Source: Acidocella sp.
GTDB taxonomy: Bacteria > Pseudomonadota > Alphaproteobacteria > Acetobacterales > Acetobacteraceae
NCBI GenBank assembly: GCA_031291755.1
Contig: JARLIK010000001.1
Span: 62,001-126,000, forward strand
Direction: 5' to 3'
Length of the DNA stretch: 64,000 nucleotides
Made by a program: the position numbers and the translations under genes
Part shown: one piece after another, positions 54,143 to 63,122 of the stretch
How positions within the stretch are numbered: the stretch's first letter is position 1
Layout: the number at the start of each line of letters is the position of its first letter
Notes under the pieces: model-generated
Databases searched by the model: none
What the model saw: the letters and a program-made list of their open reading frames with translations, nothing else
Told to the model about the DNA's origin: nothing

Positions 54143-55513
54143 ATGACCGAGACTCGCATTTACACGCATCAGGAGATTTTGCCGGTTATTCGCGGGGTCG
54201 CGCTGGCGATTTTGCTCTCGGCTCTCGACCAGACCATCGTGGTGCCGGCGGTGCCCAAAATGGCGGTGGATTTGCAGGGCCAGGGGCATCTCGCCTGGAT
54301 TGTGGCGGCGTATCTGCTCACCGGCACGGCGGCGACGCCGGTGTTTGGCAAGCTCTCGGATATTTTTGGACGCCGCAAGTTGCTGCAACCGGCGATTATC
54401 GTGTTCGTGCTGGCCTCAATGGGCTGCGCGATCGCGCAAAACCTGCCACAGATGATTTTTATGCGCGCCGTACAGGGGATTGGCGGTGCCGGGCTGATCA
54501 CCATCGCCCAGACCGCGATTGCCGATGTGGTGCCGCCGCGTGAGAGGGGGCGCTACCAGATATATATGAGCGGCATGTGGGGCATCGCCAGCATTGCGGG
54601 GCCGATTGCCGGTGGCGCGCTGACGGATTTACTGTCCTGGCGGGCGATTTTTTGGATAAATTTGCCGCTGGGTGTGCTGGCCTATGTGAGCAGCGGGCGG
54701 GCGCTGCGGGTATTGCCGCCGCATGCGCCGGGGCCGGTGAAGATCGATTATCTGGGGGCAGGGCTGCTGATGGCGAGCATCACCGCCTGGCTGGTGCTGT
54801 GCTCCTCAAGCGGGCGGGATTTTGCTTGGACCTCGCCGGTTGCCGGCGGCTTGGCGATGGGTGGCGCGGTGCTGACCGGGTTGGTGATCTGGCAGGAGCG
54901 GCGGGCAGCCATGCCCATGCTGCCGCTGCACATATTCGCCAATAAAATCGTGCTGGGTGGCTTGGCACTGTCGTTTACCAACTCGTTATGCACCTTTGGC
55001 GGTACGTTTTTACTGCCGCTGTATTTTCAGTATGTGCGGGGCACCAATGCGGCGGCCTCGGGGGCGTTTACCACGCCTTTTCTGCTGGCGTTTGTGGTGA
55101 TGTCCTACGCTGGTGGGCATGTGGCCCGATGGCTGGGGCGCACCAAGCCGACCATTTTGGTGGCGCTGAGCTTGTGTCTTGCCGGATTGCTGTTGCTGGC
55201 CAGCATGGGGCGCACGACGAATTTGGGCCTGTGCATTTTTTACATGGTGCTGCTGGGCGGCGGCATCGGGCTGGTGCAGCCCAATATCACCGTGGCGATT
55301 CAGAATGCGGCGGAGCGCCGCGATGTTGGGGTGGCAACCGGCAGCATGTTGCTGTTCCGGGCGATCGGCGGGGCGGCGGGGGCCACATTGGCCGGCACGA
55401 TGCTGCTGGCGCAGGGGTTTCATGCGGCCTTTGGAGCCTGCGCGGTGGCGGCGCTGCTGGCGCTGGGGATTGGCGCGGTGATGCGCGATATGTCGTTGCG
55501 CTCAGTCCATTGA
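54143..55513 (+). CDS. EmrB/QacA-type MFS drug exporter
   Basis: A 456-aa, 14-helix MFS transporter. Family motifs: LLSALDQTIVVPAVPKMAVDL (helix 1 motif D1), GKLSDIFGRRKLL (motif A), GVGFNA-like GGAGLITIAQTAIADVVPPRERGRYQ, and motif C in IAGPIAGGALTDLLSWR. AGGAG precedes the ATG at 54143; the longer reading from 54104 lacks support. Exported drug unknown. It convergently overlaps the methyltransferase by 12 nt. Confidence 0.9.
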   Translation: MTETRIYTHQEILPVIRGVALAILLSALDQTIVVPAVPKMAVDLQGQGHLAWIVAAYLLTGTAATPVFGKLSDIFGRRKLLQPAIIVFVLASMGCAIAQNLPQMIFMRAVQGIGGAGLITIAQTAIADVVPPRERGRYQIYMSGMWGIASIAGPIAGGALTDLLSWRAIFWINLPLGVLAYVSSGRALRVLPPHAPGPVKIDYLGAGLLMASITAWLVLCSSSGRDFAWTSPVAGGLAMGGAVLTGLVIWQERRAAMPMLPLHIFANKIVLGGLALSFTNSLCTFGGTFLLPLYFQYVRGTNAAASGAFTTPFLLAFVVMSYAGGHVARWLGRTKPTILVALSLCLAGLLLLASMGRTTNLGLCIFYMVLLGGGIGLVQPNITVAIQNAAERRDVGVATGSMLLFRAIGGAAGATLAGTMLLAQGFHAAFGACAVAALLALGIGAVMRDMSLRSVH

Positions 55514-56227
55514 AATTGCCGTGCCGTCACGCAGGATGGCGTTTGCCGCGGTGGTAATGCCGTTTTCGTCATGCAAAATCAGACCAGGCAGACATTGATC
55601 GGCGGCGCGGCTGCCCCGGCGGGCGGTGAGAATAATCTGCCCTGCCGCCTGACCAGCGCGCGGCCACAGCGGAAATAGTGTGATGGCACCGTATTTATGG
55701 GTTTTCAGGCCAATGATGGCATCGCTCACCGAGGCGGCGGGCAGGATGAGATAAATCCGCCCCCTGGGATGCAGGCAATTTGTCAGCCCATTGATCCAGG
55801 CGGCCAGCAGGCCCGGCTGGCTGTGGTGCGCCAGGGCGCGCTGCTCATCCGGAGATTTGGTGCTGGCCGGGTTGAACCAGGGCGGGTTGGCAATGGCGTG
55901 CTGGAAAATAGCGCCGAAAGGCGGGCGAGCGGCATCACCTTGGAGGCTAGCCATGCCGTTTAATCCATTGATTTTGAAGTTTTCATTGGCAAGAGTGACC
56001 AGAGTTGGATCAATCTCGATGCCGGTGCCGCTCAAGCCCGGAACGCGGTGGCCCAGGCATAGCAAAGCGGCACCCGCGCCACTGCCGGCTTCCAGCACCA
56101 GCTCTCCCGGTTTGGCGTTGACACTGGCGGCCAGCAGCACCGGCTCGAACCCGCTGCGGTGGCCGGAGGCGAATTGCCGGTAGGTGACCTTACCGCCAAG
56201 CAGCGTACCCTCGGTGATCTGGCTCAT
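55502..56227 (-). CDS. TrmN6-like methyltransferase
   Basis: A 241-aa class I methyltransferase with EGTLLGGKVTYRQFASGHRSGFEPVLLAA, SAM-binding LEAGSGAGAALLCL, and NPPW (the adenine-N6/HemK-type active site) in IANPPWFNP. The overall form matches tRNA1(Val) A37 N6-methyltransferase (TrmN6/YfiC). Start ATG 56227; its beginning overlaps the end of the DUF2007 gene by 4 nt. Confidence 0.83.
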   Translation of the reverse strand: MSQITEGTLLGGKVTYRQFASGHRSGFEPVLLAASVNAKPGELVLEAGSGAGAALLCLGHRVPGLSGTGIEIDPTLVTLANENFKINGLNGMASLQGDAARPPFGAIFQHAIANPPWFNPASTKSPDEQRALAHHSQPGLLAAWINGLTNCLHPRGRIYLILPAASVSDAIIGLKTHKYGAITLFPLWPRAGQAAGQIILTARRGSRAADQCLPGLILHDENGITTAANAILRDGTAISMD

Positions 56228-56430
56228 AACTCCCCTGCCTCTCGCAGCACGCGCCGGGCCTGATCAGCCTGCTGGCTTGGCACCATGATCCGGCGTTGAA
56301 TTGCCCCGGCGCTGCCTTCCAGCACCGACATATTCATATCATACAGCACCGGTTGCAGCCCGGCATCGCGCAGTAATGCCATTAAAAAGCTCAGGCGGAC
56401 CGGCTCGTTTGACGCAATGACCATTTCCAT
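56224..56430 (-). CDS. DUF2007 protein
   Basis: A 68-aa protein (MEMVIASNEPVRLSFLMALL, LYDMNMSVLEGSAG) of the small DUF2007 (signal-transducing PII-like fold) family often found next to polyprenyl synthase or methyltransferase genes. The ATG at 56430 is used; a longer reading to 56694 is antisense-like. Function unknown. It is coupled to the downstream methyltransferase. Confidence 0.85.
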   Translation of the reverse strand: MEMVIASNEPVRLSFLMALLRDAGLQPVLYDMNMSVLEGSAGAIQRRIMVPSQQADQARRVLREAGEL

Positions 56431-56445
56431 GTGGCAACCTCCTGC

Positions 56446-56473
56446 TTGACCCTGTTTCGCCCGGACCGATATG
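56446..56473 (+). promoter_or_regulatory. candidate promoter of the polyprenyl synthase gene
   Basis: TTGACC at 56446-56451 and GATATG at 56468-56473 with a 16-bp spacer, 40 bp before the TTG start. The -10 is weak. Confidence 0.4.
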
Positions 56474-56512
56474 GTGGCAAGAGTGGGATGAATAGCAAGC
56501 TGGGATGCGGGT

Positions 56513-57514
56513 TTGGACGGTACGACACCTTTGACGATTGATGCACTGACCCGGTTAACCGCGTCACTGGATGCGGATTTGCAGGCCACCAACCGGGCGA
56601 TCGTGGCCCGGATGGATTCGCCGGTGGCCCTGATCCCACAACTGGCGGCACATCTGGTGGCGGCTGGGGGCAAGCGTTTGCGGCCGTTGCTCACTTTGGC
56701 AGCGGCCCGGCTGTGCGGCTACGAGGGCGAACGCCATGTGCAACTGGCGGCCTGCGTGGAGTTTATCCACACCGCGACCCTGTTGCATGACGACGTGGTG
56801 GATGAGAGCGTGCTGCGGCGCGGGCTGGCCAGTGCCAATGCGGTGTTCGGCAACAAAGCCTCGGTGCTGGTGGGGGATTTCCTGTTTGCCCGCGCTTTCC
56901 AGATGATGGTGGCCGATGGTTCGCTAGAGGTGCTGCGGATTCTCTCGACCGCCGCTGCCACGATTGCCGAAGGTGAAGTGCTGCAACTGAGCACGCAGAA
57001 CGACATTGCCACCACCGAGGATAAATATTTCGAGGTCATCCGCGGCAAGACCGCCGCCTTGTTCGCCGCCGCTTGCGAGGTTGGCGCCGTGCTGGCAAAC
57101 CGGCCACCGGCAGAGTGTGCTGCTCTGGCAAACTACGGGATGGATCTGGGTATGGCGTTCCAATTGGTGGATGACGCGCTCGATTATAATGCCAACGTGG
57201 CCGAGCTTGGAAAAACCATCGGCGATGATTTCCGCGAGGGTAAATTGACCTATCCGGTACTGGCGGCGATCAGCGCGGGCGGCGCTGATGAGCAAGCGTT
57301 CTGGGCGCGGACGATAGGGGCCGGAGAGCAAACCGAGGCCGATCTGACGGCGGCCCTGGCGCTGATTGCCCGCCATAACGCCATTGAGCGCACCATTGAT
57401 AAGGCGCGTGAATTTGCCGGCGCCGCCAGCCGGGCGCTTGATATTTTTCCCGCATCCACACTGCTCGACAATTTACAGGAGATCGCATTGTACACCACCG
57501 CCAGGCGCTCCTGA
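56513..57514 (+). CDS. ispB: polyprenyl (octaprenyl/decaprenyl) diphosphate synthase
   Basis: Makes the long prenyl chain of ubiquinone. 333 aa with GKRLRP (53-58), the first Asp-rich motif DDVVD (93-97), the GDFLFARAF helix, and the second motif LVDDALDY with DDFREGKLTYP. Chain length cannot be fixed from sequence alone. The start is TTG 56513; TTG 56531 is possible. It is divergent from the DUF2007 gene and 10 nt before a YeiH-type gene. Confidence 0.93.
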   Translation: MDGTTPLTIDALTRLTASLDADLQATNRAIVARMDSPVALIPQLAAHLVAAGGKRLRPLLTLAAARLCGYEGERHVQLAACVEFIHTATLLHDDVVDESVLRRGLASANAVFGNKASVLVGDFLFARAFQMMVADGSLEVLRILSTAAATIAEGEVLQLSTQNDIATTEDKYFEVIRGKTAALFAAACEVGAVLANRPPAECAALANYGMDLGMAFQLVDDALDYNANVAELGKTIGDDFREGKLTYPVLAAISAGGADEQAFWARTIGAGEQTEADLTAALALIARHNAIERTIDKAREFAGAASRALDIFPASTLLDNLQEIALYTTARRS

Positions 57515-57524
57515 TGTCACCGCA

Positions 57525-58547
57525 ATGAAATCGCAGCTTGGTATATTGCCAGGGGTAATCCTGTGCGCGGTGATCACGGGTCTTGCCACACTGCTTGAAA
57601 TGCTTGAGGCACGGCTGGTGGGCGAGGCGTTTCTAGAGGCGCTGGTGCTGGCGATTTTGCTGGGCGTGATTATCCGCACCGCTTGGCAACCTGGAGCGAT
57701 GTGGCGTCCGGGAATTCATTTCAGCGCGAAAACTTTGCTGGAAGTGGCAGTGGTAATGCTCGGCGCCTCGGTCAGCGCCAAAACGGTGGCGGCTTTGGGC
57801 GTACCATTGCTGATCAGCATCGCGGTGGTGGTGGCGGTGGCAATTGTCATTAGCTACACGATTGGACGGTTGCTGAAACTGCCCCGGAAAATGGCGCTGC
57901 TGGTGGCGTGCGGCAATTCGATCTGCGGTAATTCGGCAATCGCGGCGGTAGCACCTGTCATCGGCGCCGATGGCCATGACATCGCCACTTCGATTGCCTT
58001 TACCGCGGTATTGGGCGTGATCACGGTGCTGGTGTTGCCGCTTTTGGTGCCGCTGCTGCATATGTCGCTGACCCAATATGGCGTGCTGGCGGGGTTGACC
58101 GTTTACGCGGTGCCGCAGGTGCTGGCGGCGACCTTGCCGATCGGTGCGCTCAGCAATCAGATCGGCACGGTGGTCAAGCTGGTGCGGGTGCTGATGCTGG
58201 GGCCGGTGGTACTGATGATCTCACTATTCGCCAGCAAGCTGAACGAACCAGGGACGGTGGTGGTAAAGCGCAAGCTGAAGCTGCAACAAATGGTGCCTTG
58301 GTTTATCGGCGGGTTTCTCGTCATGCTGCTGTTGCGTTCCGCAGACTTGATCCCGCATCTGGCGCTCAGCCCGATTAAGCATATCGCCTCGGTGCTTACT
58401 ACGGTCTCGATGGCTGCACTTGGTTTGGGCGTTGATCTTCGGGCAGTGGCAAAGGCCGGGGTTCGGGTGACCGCGGCGGTGACGATTTCACTGATCGTGC
58501 TGGGAGTAATCAGCCTCGGGCTGATCAGGCTACTCGCCATCGCCTGA
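57525..58547 (+). CDS. YeiH-type putative sulfate exporter
   Basis: A 340-aa membrane protein with about ten helices, matching the UPF0324/YeiH family (LLGVIIRTAW, GNSICGNSAIAAVAPVI with its repeated GNS motif, TVSMAALGLGVDLRAV). Function is only putative. The ATG at 57525 is used because earlier codons (from 57366) belong to the upstream gene in another frame. The stop is 1 nt from the convergent DUF3833 stop. Confidence 0.85.
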   Translation: MKSQLGILPGVILCAVITGLATLLEMLEARLVGEAFLEALVLAILLGVIIRTAWQPGAMWRPGIHFSAKTLLEVAVVMLGASVSAKTVAALGVPLLISIAVVVAVAIVISYTIGRLLKLPRKMALLVACGNSICGNSAIAAVAPVIGADGHDIATSIAFTAVLGVITVLVLPLLVPLLHMSLTQYGVLAGLTVYAVPQVLAATLPIGALSNQIGTVVKLVRVLMLGPVVLMISLFASKLNEPGTVVVKRKLKLQQMVPWFIGGFLVMLLLRSADLIPHLALSPIKHIASVLTTVSMAALGLGVDLRAVAKAGVRVTAAVTISLIVLGVISLGLIRLLAIA

Positions 58548-58548
58548 G

Positions 58549-59088
58549 TTACTGATGCACGAACGCAATCTGCACGTCGCCCAACGTAATTCCGAGTTTG
58601 CTGATGGTGGTGTGGTTGATCACCACGCCCGGGCTTTCGCGGAACATCCAGTCGCTCACCGAGACCTGATGGGTGCTGGAACCAGTATGTAGCTCGGTGA
58701 CGTAGGTCATATGAAACGCATTGCCATCCTGTTTGCCGGTAGCAACGCCGATGACATCGCCCGCTGTGCCTTCCCAACTGTTGGGGCCGGTTTTATGGAA
58801 ATGCCAAGTACGGCTGGTGGGTTGCCCGTTGGCGCCGCCGACATAAGTAAAATGCTCCTGCAAAATCATGGTGGTACCGTCCCAGCTGCCATGGCAATCA
58901 ACAGTGAACTGGTTTCGCACATTGCCGAAACGGTCGATGAAAATGCCGTAGGCAGTGGAATGGCCAGGAAAATAATCATTCAGCGCCATCGTGGGGGAGC
59001 CGCCAGAAAAATCCTGCGGCTGCATACTGGCACAGGCACTTAAGCTACAAAATGCAAGTGCTGGTAGGGTAAGGTTCAACCAACGCAT
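58549..59088 (-). CDS. DUF3833 lipoprotein
   Basis: A 179-aa lipoprotein: signal MRWLNLTLPALAFCSLSAC with lipobox LSAC and Cys19 acylated, then a beta-barrel-like domain (YFPGHSTAYGIFIDRFGNV, WDGTTMILQEHFTY). DUF3833 proteins recur in operons with DUF1365, cyclopropane synthase and FAD oxidoreductase genes, as here. Role unknown; likely periplasmic membrane-lipid related. Confidence 0.85.
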   Translation of the reverse strand: MRWLNLTLPALAFCSLSACASMQPQDFSGGSPTMALNDYFPGHSTAYGIFIDRFGNVRNQFTVDCHGSWDGTTMILQEHFTYVGGANGQPTSRTWHFHKTGPNSWEGTAGDVIGVATGKQDGNAFHMTYVTELHTGSSTHQVSVSDWMFRESPGVVINHTTISKLGITLGDVQIAFVHQ

Positions 59089-59099
59089 TTTAAAAACCC

Positions 59100-59780
59100 T
59101 TATGTGTTTTCAACTGGAATATCGATCCAGCTGAGATGACCCCCCTTGCCGGCACCGGTGTCGAGAAACACCGTGGTGCCGCCTTGCGCGCCACGCTTGA
59201 TGTAGGGCCGGTCGTCCAGACTGCGACGGTCGTGGCCGCAATACACAATCACATCTGCGGGAACGTGGTGCACCCAGCCAATCAGACGTTCCGGCCGGCC
59301 AGCGCCGGTGACCCGGCCGGTGGTCTGGCCGTAGAGGGCGCGGGCGAGCAGCGGGTCAGGGCGGGCTTCGGGAAAGTTTGGCGGCGGTGTTTCCAGCATG
59401 GCGGGGTGAAAGCCGCCATGGACGAAAAACCGATTTTTGTGTTTCAGCCAGGCTGGCGCCTGCATGATTTCAGATTGCGCCCGCGCCGCCTGGGTTGGTG
59501 ACAACGCCTCTAAGGTGCGATGCAGGCTGGGGGACTTGGTGATGAAATCGCCGCGTAAAGCGCGGGCGAGCTTGAAATCATGGTTGCCGAGCAGAAACAA
59601 ACCGCGTTTTTCATCCAACAGGCGGAACATGATGTCGAGCGTGCCGGGCGTGTCGGGGCCGTCATCAACCAAGTCACCCAGTTGAATGACGAATAAATCG
59701 GTATCGGCGGCGATGGCGAAAGCTTTGGTATCGCCGTGAACATCGCCGATAATACGCAAGCCACGGCCTTCTGGGATCAT
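59100..59780 (-). CDS. metallophosphoesterase
   Basis: A 226-aa calcineurin-like phosphoesterase with all metal motifs: GDVHGD (12-17), GDLVDDG (35-41), GNHD (65-68), and the later VHGGFHP and YCGHD. Substrate unknown. Start ATG 59780 overlaps the MFS stop by 4 nt; 11 nt separate it from DUF3833 downstream. Confidence 0.88.
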   Translation of the reverse strand: MIPEGRGLRIIGDVHGDTKAFAIAADTDLFVIQLGDLVDDGPDTPGTLDIMFRLLDEKRGLFLLGNHDFKLARALRGDFITKSPSLHRTLEALSPTQAARAQSEIMQAPAWLKHKNRFFVHGGFHPAMLETPPPNFPEARPDPLLARALYGQTTGRVTGAGRPERLIGWVHHVPADVIVYCGHDRRSLDDRPYIKRGAQGGTTVFLDTGAGKGGHLSWIDIPVENT

Positions 59781-61114
59781 GCGGCTCTGGTCTGCCTTAA
59801 CAAAATTTCGGTACGCAGTCGGTGCTGCTCAGGCTCACCAAGCGGGAAGCCGCGCAGGATTAAGGCACAGATGAGTTTCAAAGCGCTGGGCACGCCACAA
59901 TACATGATGAGTAGCGCGGCTTTTTGAAAGGGGCCATTTGCGCCATGGGTGGTAAAACCCACCAGTTGCAGGAGCGGGAAAGCGATGCCAACCGCCAAAG
60001 CATTGCCAGCTTTTTGCGCCATTGTGGAGGCGGCAAAGAATAATCCGGCACGCCGCTCCCCGCTTTGCAACTCATCCAAATCAACTACATCGGCCTGGAT
60101 AGCGGGCGGAATGGTAAAGTCGGCCCCCAGGCCAGAGCCGGTGAACACACTGATCAGGCCAAAGAACCACAGGCCGATATGTGGGACCAGCGGGACGAAT
60201 GAAAAGGCGAAGGCGGTGACCAGCAGCGAGGTGATCCAGGCGCGGTGCTTGCCGATCCGCACCGCCAGCCAGAGCCAGAGCGGCACGGCCAGCACGCCGG
60301 AGGCAAAATAGACCAGCAATAAGGGCCCTTGGGCGGCGGGGGCGTTGAGATACTGGGTGCAGATCATCAGGAACAACACCGCCGGCAAGCCATTGGCGAG
60401 GCCATTGATCAGCCAGGCGAAAATGAGCTTGCGAAACGGCGCGTTGGCTGCCGCCACCTTTAAGGCTGCCGCCAGACCGGCCGGTTTTCCAAGCTGGGTG
60501 GGGAGCGGGTCCGGCACCATAATCAAGGCGGCCAGCACGAAGGGGGTGGCGAGGCCGATGGTAAGGATAACCAGCAGATGCGCCTCACCTTCCGGGCTGG
60601 TGATGCCCAGCACCACCGGCGCTAATGCCGAGATAAGAATCCCGATGATGGTACCGCCTTCACGAAAACTGGTGATGCGCTGACGCTCCTTATATTCATC
60701 GGAGAGTTCAGCGCCCCACGCCCAGTAGGGAAGGGAGATCATGGTCCAGCCCCAGGTGACCAGGGCATTGAAGATGAAGAGCCACACCACGCCGGCGTGC
60801 AGCGGCGGAAAAAACAGCCCGACCGCACCCACCACGGCCATAGGAATTGCAAAGGCGATGAATGGTTTTCGGCGGCCAAAGCATGAGCGGCTCATATCGG
60901 AGAGGCGGCCAACGGTGGGGTCGAACACCGTATCCATGACGCGCACCAGGGTGAGCACAAAACCCACAGTAGCGAGGTTCATGCCCATCGGCCCGGCCCA
61001 AAAATTCGGCAGAATCACCAGCAGCGGCAGGCCCAGCATGCCGAGCGGCATCGCCGGGGCCGCATAGACCAGCAGAGTCTGCCAGCGCAGCTTCTCAGCA
61101 GCAGGCAGGCTCAC
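59777..61114 (-). CDS. MFS transporter, GPH/MelB-like
   Basis: A 445-aa, 12-helix transporter of the glycoside-pentoside-hexuronide type (GVVWLFIFNALVTWGWTMISLPYW, AWGAELSDEYKERQRITSFREG, the latter a hallmark of the MelB-like loop). In this lipid operon a sugar substrate is not a given; a lipid or related role is possible. Starts with GTG 61114 overlapping the CFA synthase stop by 4 nt. Confidence 0.83.
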   Translation of the reverse strand: MSLPAAEKLRWQTLLVYAAPAMPLGMLGLPLLVILPNFWAGPMGMNLATVGFVLTLVRVMDTVFDPTVGRLSDMSRSCFGRRKPFIAFAIPMAVVGAVGLFFPPLHAGVVWLFIFNALVTWGWTMISLPYWAWGAELSDEYKERQRITSFREGGTIIGILISALAPVVLGITSPEGEAHLLVILTIGLATPFVLAALIMVPDPLPTQLGKPAGLAAALKVAAANAPFRKLIFAWLINGLANGLPAVLFLMICTQYLNAPAAQGPLLLVYFASGVLAVPLWLWLAVRIGKHRAWITSLLVTAFAFSFVPLVPHIGLWFFGLISVFTGSGLGADFTIPPAIQADVVDLDELQSGERRAGLFFAASTMAQKAGNALAVGIAFPLLQLVGFTTHGANGPFQKAALLIMYCGVPSALKLICALILRGFPLGEPEQHRLRTEILLRQTRAA

Positions 61115-62343
61115 GCGCGATGCAGAATAATCTGGCCGACATCGGTCCAGCCAGCCTCAAAACCAACTTCGCAATAGCCCAAATAGAACTCCCAAAGACG
61201 TTTGAAGCGCTCGTCATATTGTGAGGAAATCCCGGTGATTTTGTCCCAGGCCGCCTGGAAGCTGGCCTGCCAGCGGCTGAGGGTTTCGGCGTAGTCGCGG
61301 CCAAACCAGAAGCTATCATGCAGGCTCATACCGGCGGCGGCGATTTCCTCTCGCAGCCGGGTGGGCGAGGGCAGCATGCCGCCGGGAAACACATGGCGTT
61401 GGATAAAATCGGCGGTTTTGCAGTAGTCGGCAAAAAACCGGTCGGCGATGGTAATGACCTGGATACCGGCCTGGCCGCCAGGGTGCAGACGGTCACGCAC
61501 CGTCTGGAAATACACCGGCCAATACTCCTCACCCACCGCTTCAAACATTTCGATAGAGGCAATGCGGTCAAAATGGCCTTGGGTGTCACGGTAGTCTTCA
61601 AGTTTCAGCGTGACTTTTTCAGCCAGCCCGGTTTTCTGCATGCGCTCCTGCGCGAAGGCGAGCTGTTCGGTGGAGAGTGTGATGCCGGTGACAACGGCGC
61701 CGAATTCGGCGGCGGCCACTTCGGCAAAACCGCCCCAGCCGCAGCCGATTTCCAGAACACTCATGCCGGGCTGGATATCGAGCGCACGGCACAGGCGGCG
61801 GTATTTTTCAATTTGCGCGGCTTGCAGATCATTCTCGCCTTTGCTGAACAAAGCGGCGGAATAGGTCATCGAGCCATCCAGCCAATGCGCATAAAAATCG
61901 TTGCCGAGATCGTAATGTTCGGCGATGTTTTTACGCGAACCTTTGCGGGTGTTGGGGCGCAATTTATGCATCATCCAGGAAGCGAACCGCGCCCAGTTTT
62001 TACCGCGCAGCATGGCGTCAAACGCCTGCTCATTGGCGGTGCCGAGGCGCAATACGTCAGTCACGTTGGGGCTTTCCCACATGCCATCCAGGTAGGCTTC
62101 TGAGAGGCCGAGGCAGCCACCGAAGGCGAGCTTGGTGATCATACGAGGATCGCGCAGCAGCATGGTTGCCGTTGGGCCCGGCTCGGGACCTTCGAAATGG
62201 TGCGTGCTGCCATCCGGCAAAACCAAGTTGAGCCTCCCGGCGCGGAGCAAGCGGGCAAATTGCAGTGCCAGTTGCAGCCGGCGGTCCCGTGGTTTGGCGG
62301 CGGGGAAATTCGTCATGGCATTGGCGGTCGTCGTCTCAGTCAT
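61111..62343 (-). CDS. cfa: cyclopropane-fatty-acyl-phospholipid synthase
   Basis: Methylates cis double bonds of membrane phospholipids with SAM, helping acid and oxidative-stress tolerance. 410 aa: N-terminal lipid-binding helices, then SAM motif VLEIGCGWGGFAE, GITLSTEQLAFAQ, the CFA-typical EDYRD and FDRIASIEMFEAVGEEYWP, and HVFPGGMLPS. Relatives with this neighbourhood also act on unusual (furan) fatty acids. The start overlaps the DUF1365 stop by 4 nt. Confidence 0.93.
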   Translation of the reverse strand: MTETTTANAMTNFPAAKPRDRRLQLALQFARLLRAGRLNLVLPDGSTHHFEGPEPGPTATMLLRDPRMITKLAFGGCLGLSEAYLDGMWESPNVTDVLRLGTANEQAFDAMLRGKNWARFASWMMHKLRPNTRKGSRKNIAEHYDLGNDFYAHWLDGSMTYSAALFSKGENDLQAAQIEKYRRLCRALDIQPGMSVLEIGCGWGGFAEVAAAEFGAVVTGITLSTEQLAFAQERMQKTGLAEKVTLKLEDYRDTQGHFDRIASIEMFEAVGEEYWPVYFQTVRDRLHPGGQAGIQVITIADRFFADYCKTADFIQRHVFPGGMLPSPTRLREEIAAAGMSLHDSFWFGRDYAETLSRWQASFQAAWDKITGISSQYDERFKRLWEFYLGYCEVGFEAGWTDVGQIILHRA

Positions 62344-63122
62344 TTACCCTCTCCGGCGATGATCGTTTCGCGATTGATTGGCGGTACCGGATGGAACTTG
62401 GCACCGCGCAGGTAAAGTTTTAGCGCCTGCCAATGAATCGCCATCATCACTTTCATTGGCGCAAACGGCATTTGGGCCAGCAAACGCAGAACTGACGCAT
62501 CTGTGAACGGCCGCGCGTTCAAAACCATCGTGGCGGTCATGCGTTTTTGCTCGGCTTCGCCGTATTGGATCGACACGGTAAGCTTCTCGGCCGGTGGGGA
62601 GAGGGCAAAGCGGTAGCCGCCGCGCATATCAAAAAATGGTGATACATACATGCGCTTGAGTGCGGACTGGCGGATCACCCCCTCGCCATGTACGGGCAGC
62701 AGATAGCCGGCCTGGCCGCCAAAGGTGTTTTTGACCTGATGCAGCACCGCACCAAGGCGACCCTCAGCATCGTAGCAATAATAAAAGCTAATTGGGTTGA
62801 AGGCATAGCCGAGCAGGCGTGGTATGGTAATGAATATGATCCGGGCGCTGAAGGCCTGCATATTTTGCTGCGCCAGAGCGTCCTCAACGAAAGCCCGCAG
62901 CGGGCGGCCATCACGAAAGCCGTGATCGCGGTCGGCAATGGCGATCAAGCCGGGCTTATTATGACTGAAAACCCGACTGGCGGCGGCAATCTCGTCAATC
63001 CGGTCGAGATCAACCGCCAGCATCCAAATCCGGTAATCAAACCGGTATCGGAACGGCGTGTGGCGGATATGCGCCACCCGGCCGGCATAGAGCGTGGCCG
63101 ATGCTGTTAGGAACTCTGCCAA
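62340..63122 (-). CDS. DUF1365 protein
   Basis: A 260-aa protein beginning YAGRVAHIRHTPFRYRFDYRI, followed by the DUF1365 family block FNPISFYYCYDAEGRLGAVL. DUF1365 genes accompany cyclopropane/furan fatty-acid genes and a flavoprotein; some are thought to be needed for the unusual fatty acid. Start TTG 63122 lies 16 nt inside the flavoprotein gene end. Confidence 0.88.
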   Translation of the reverse strand: MAEFLTASATLYAGRVAHIRHTPFRYRFDYRIWMLAVDLDRIDEIAAASRVFSHNKPGLIAIADRDHGFRDGRPLRAFVEDALAQQNMQAFSARIIFITIPRLLGYAFNPISFYYCYDAEGRLGAVLHQVKNTFGGQAGYLLPVHGEGVIRQSALKRMYVSPFFDMRGGYRFALSPPAEKLTVSIQYGEAEQKRMTATMVLNARPFTDASVLRLLAQMPFAPMKVMMAIHWQALKLYLRGAKFHPVPPINRETIIAGEGK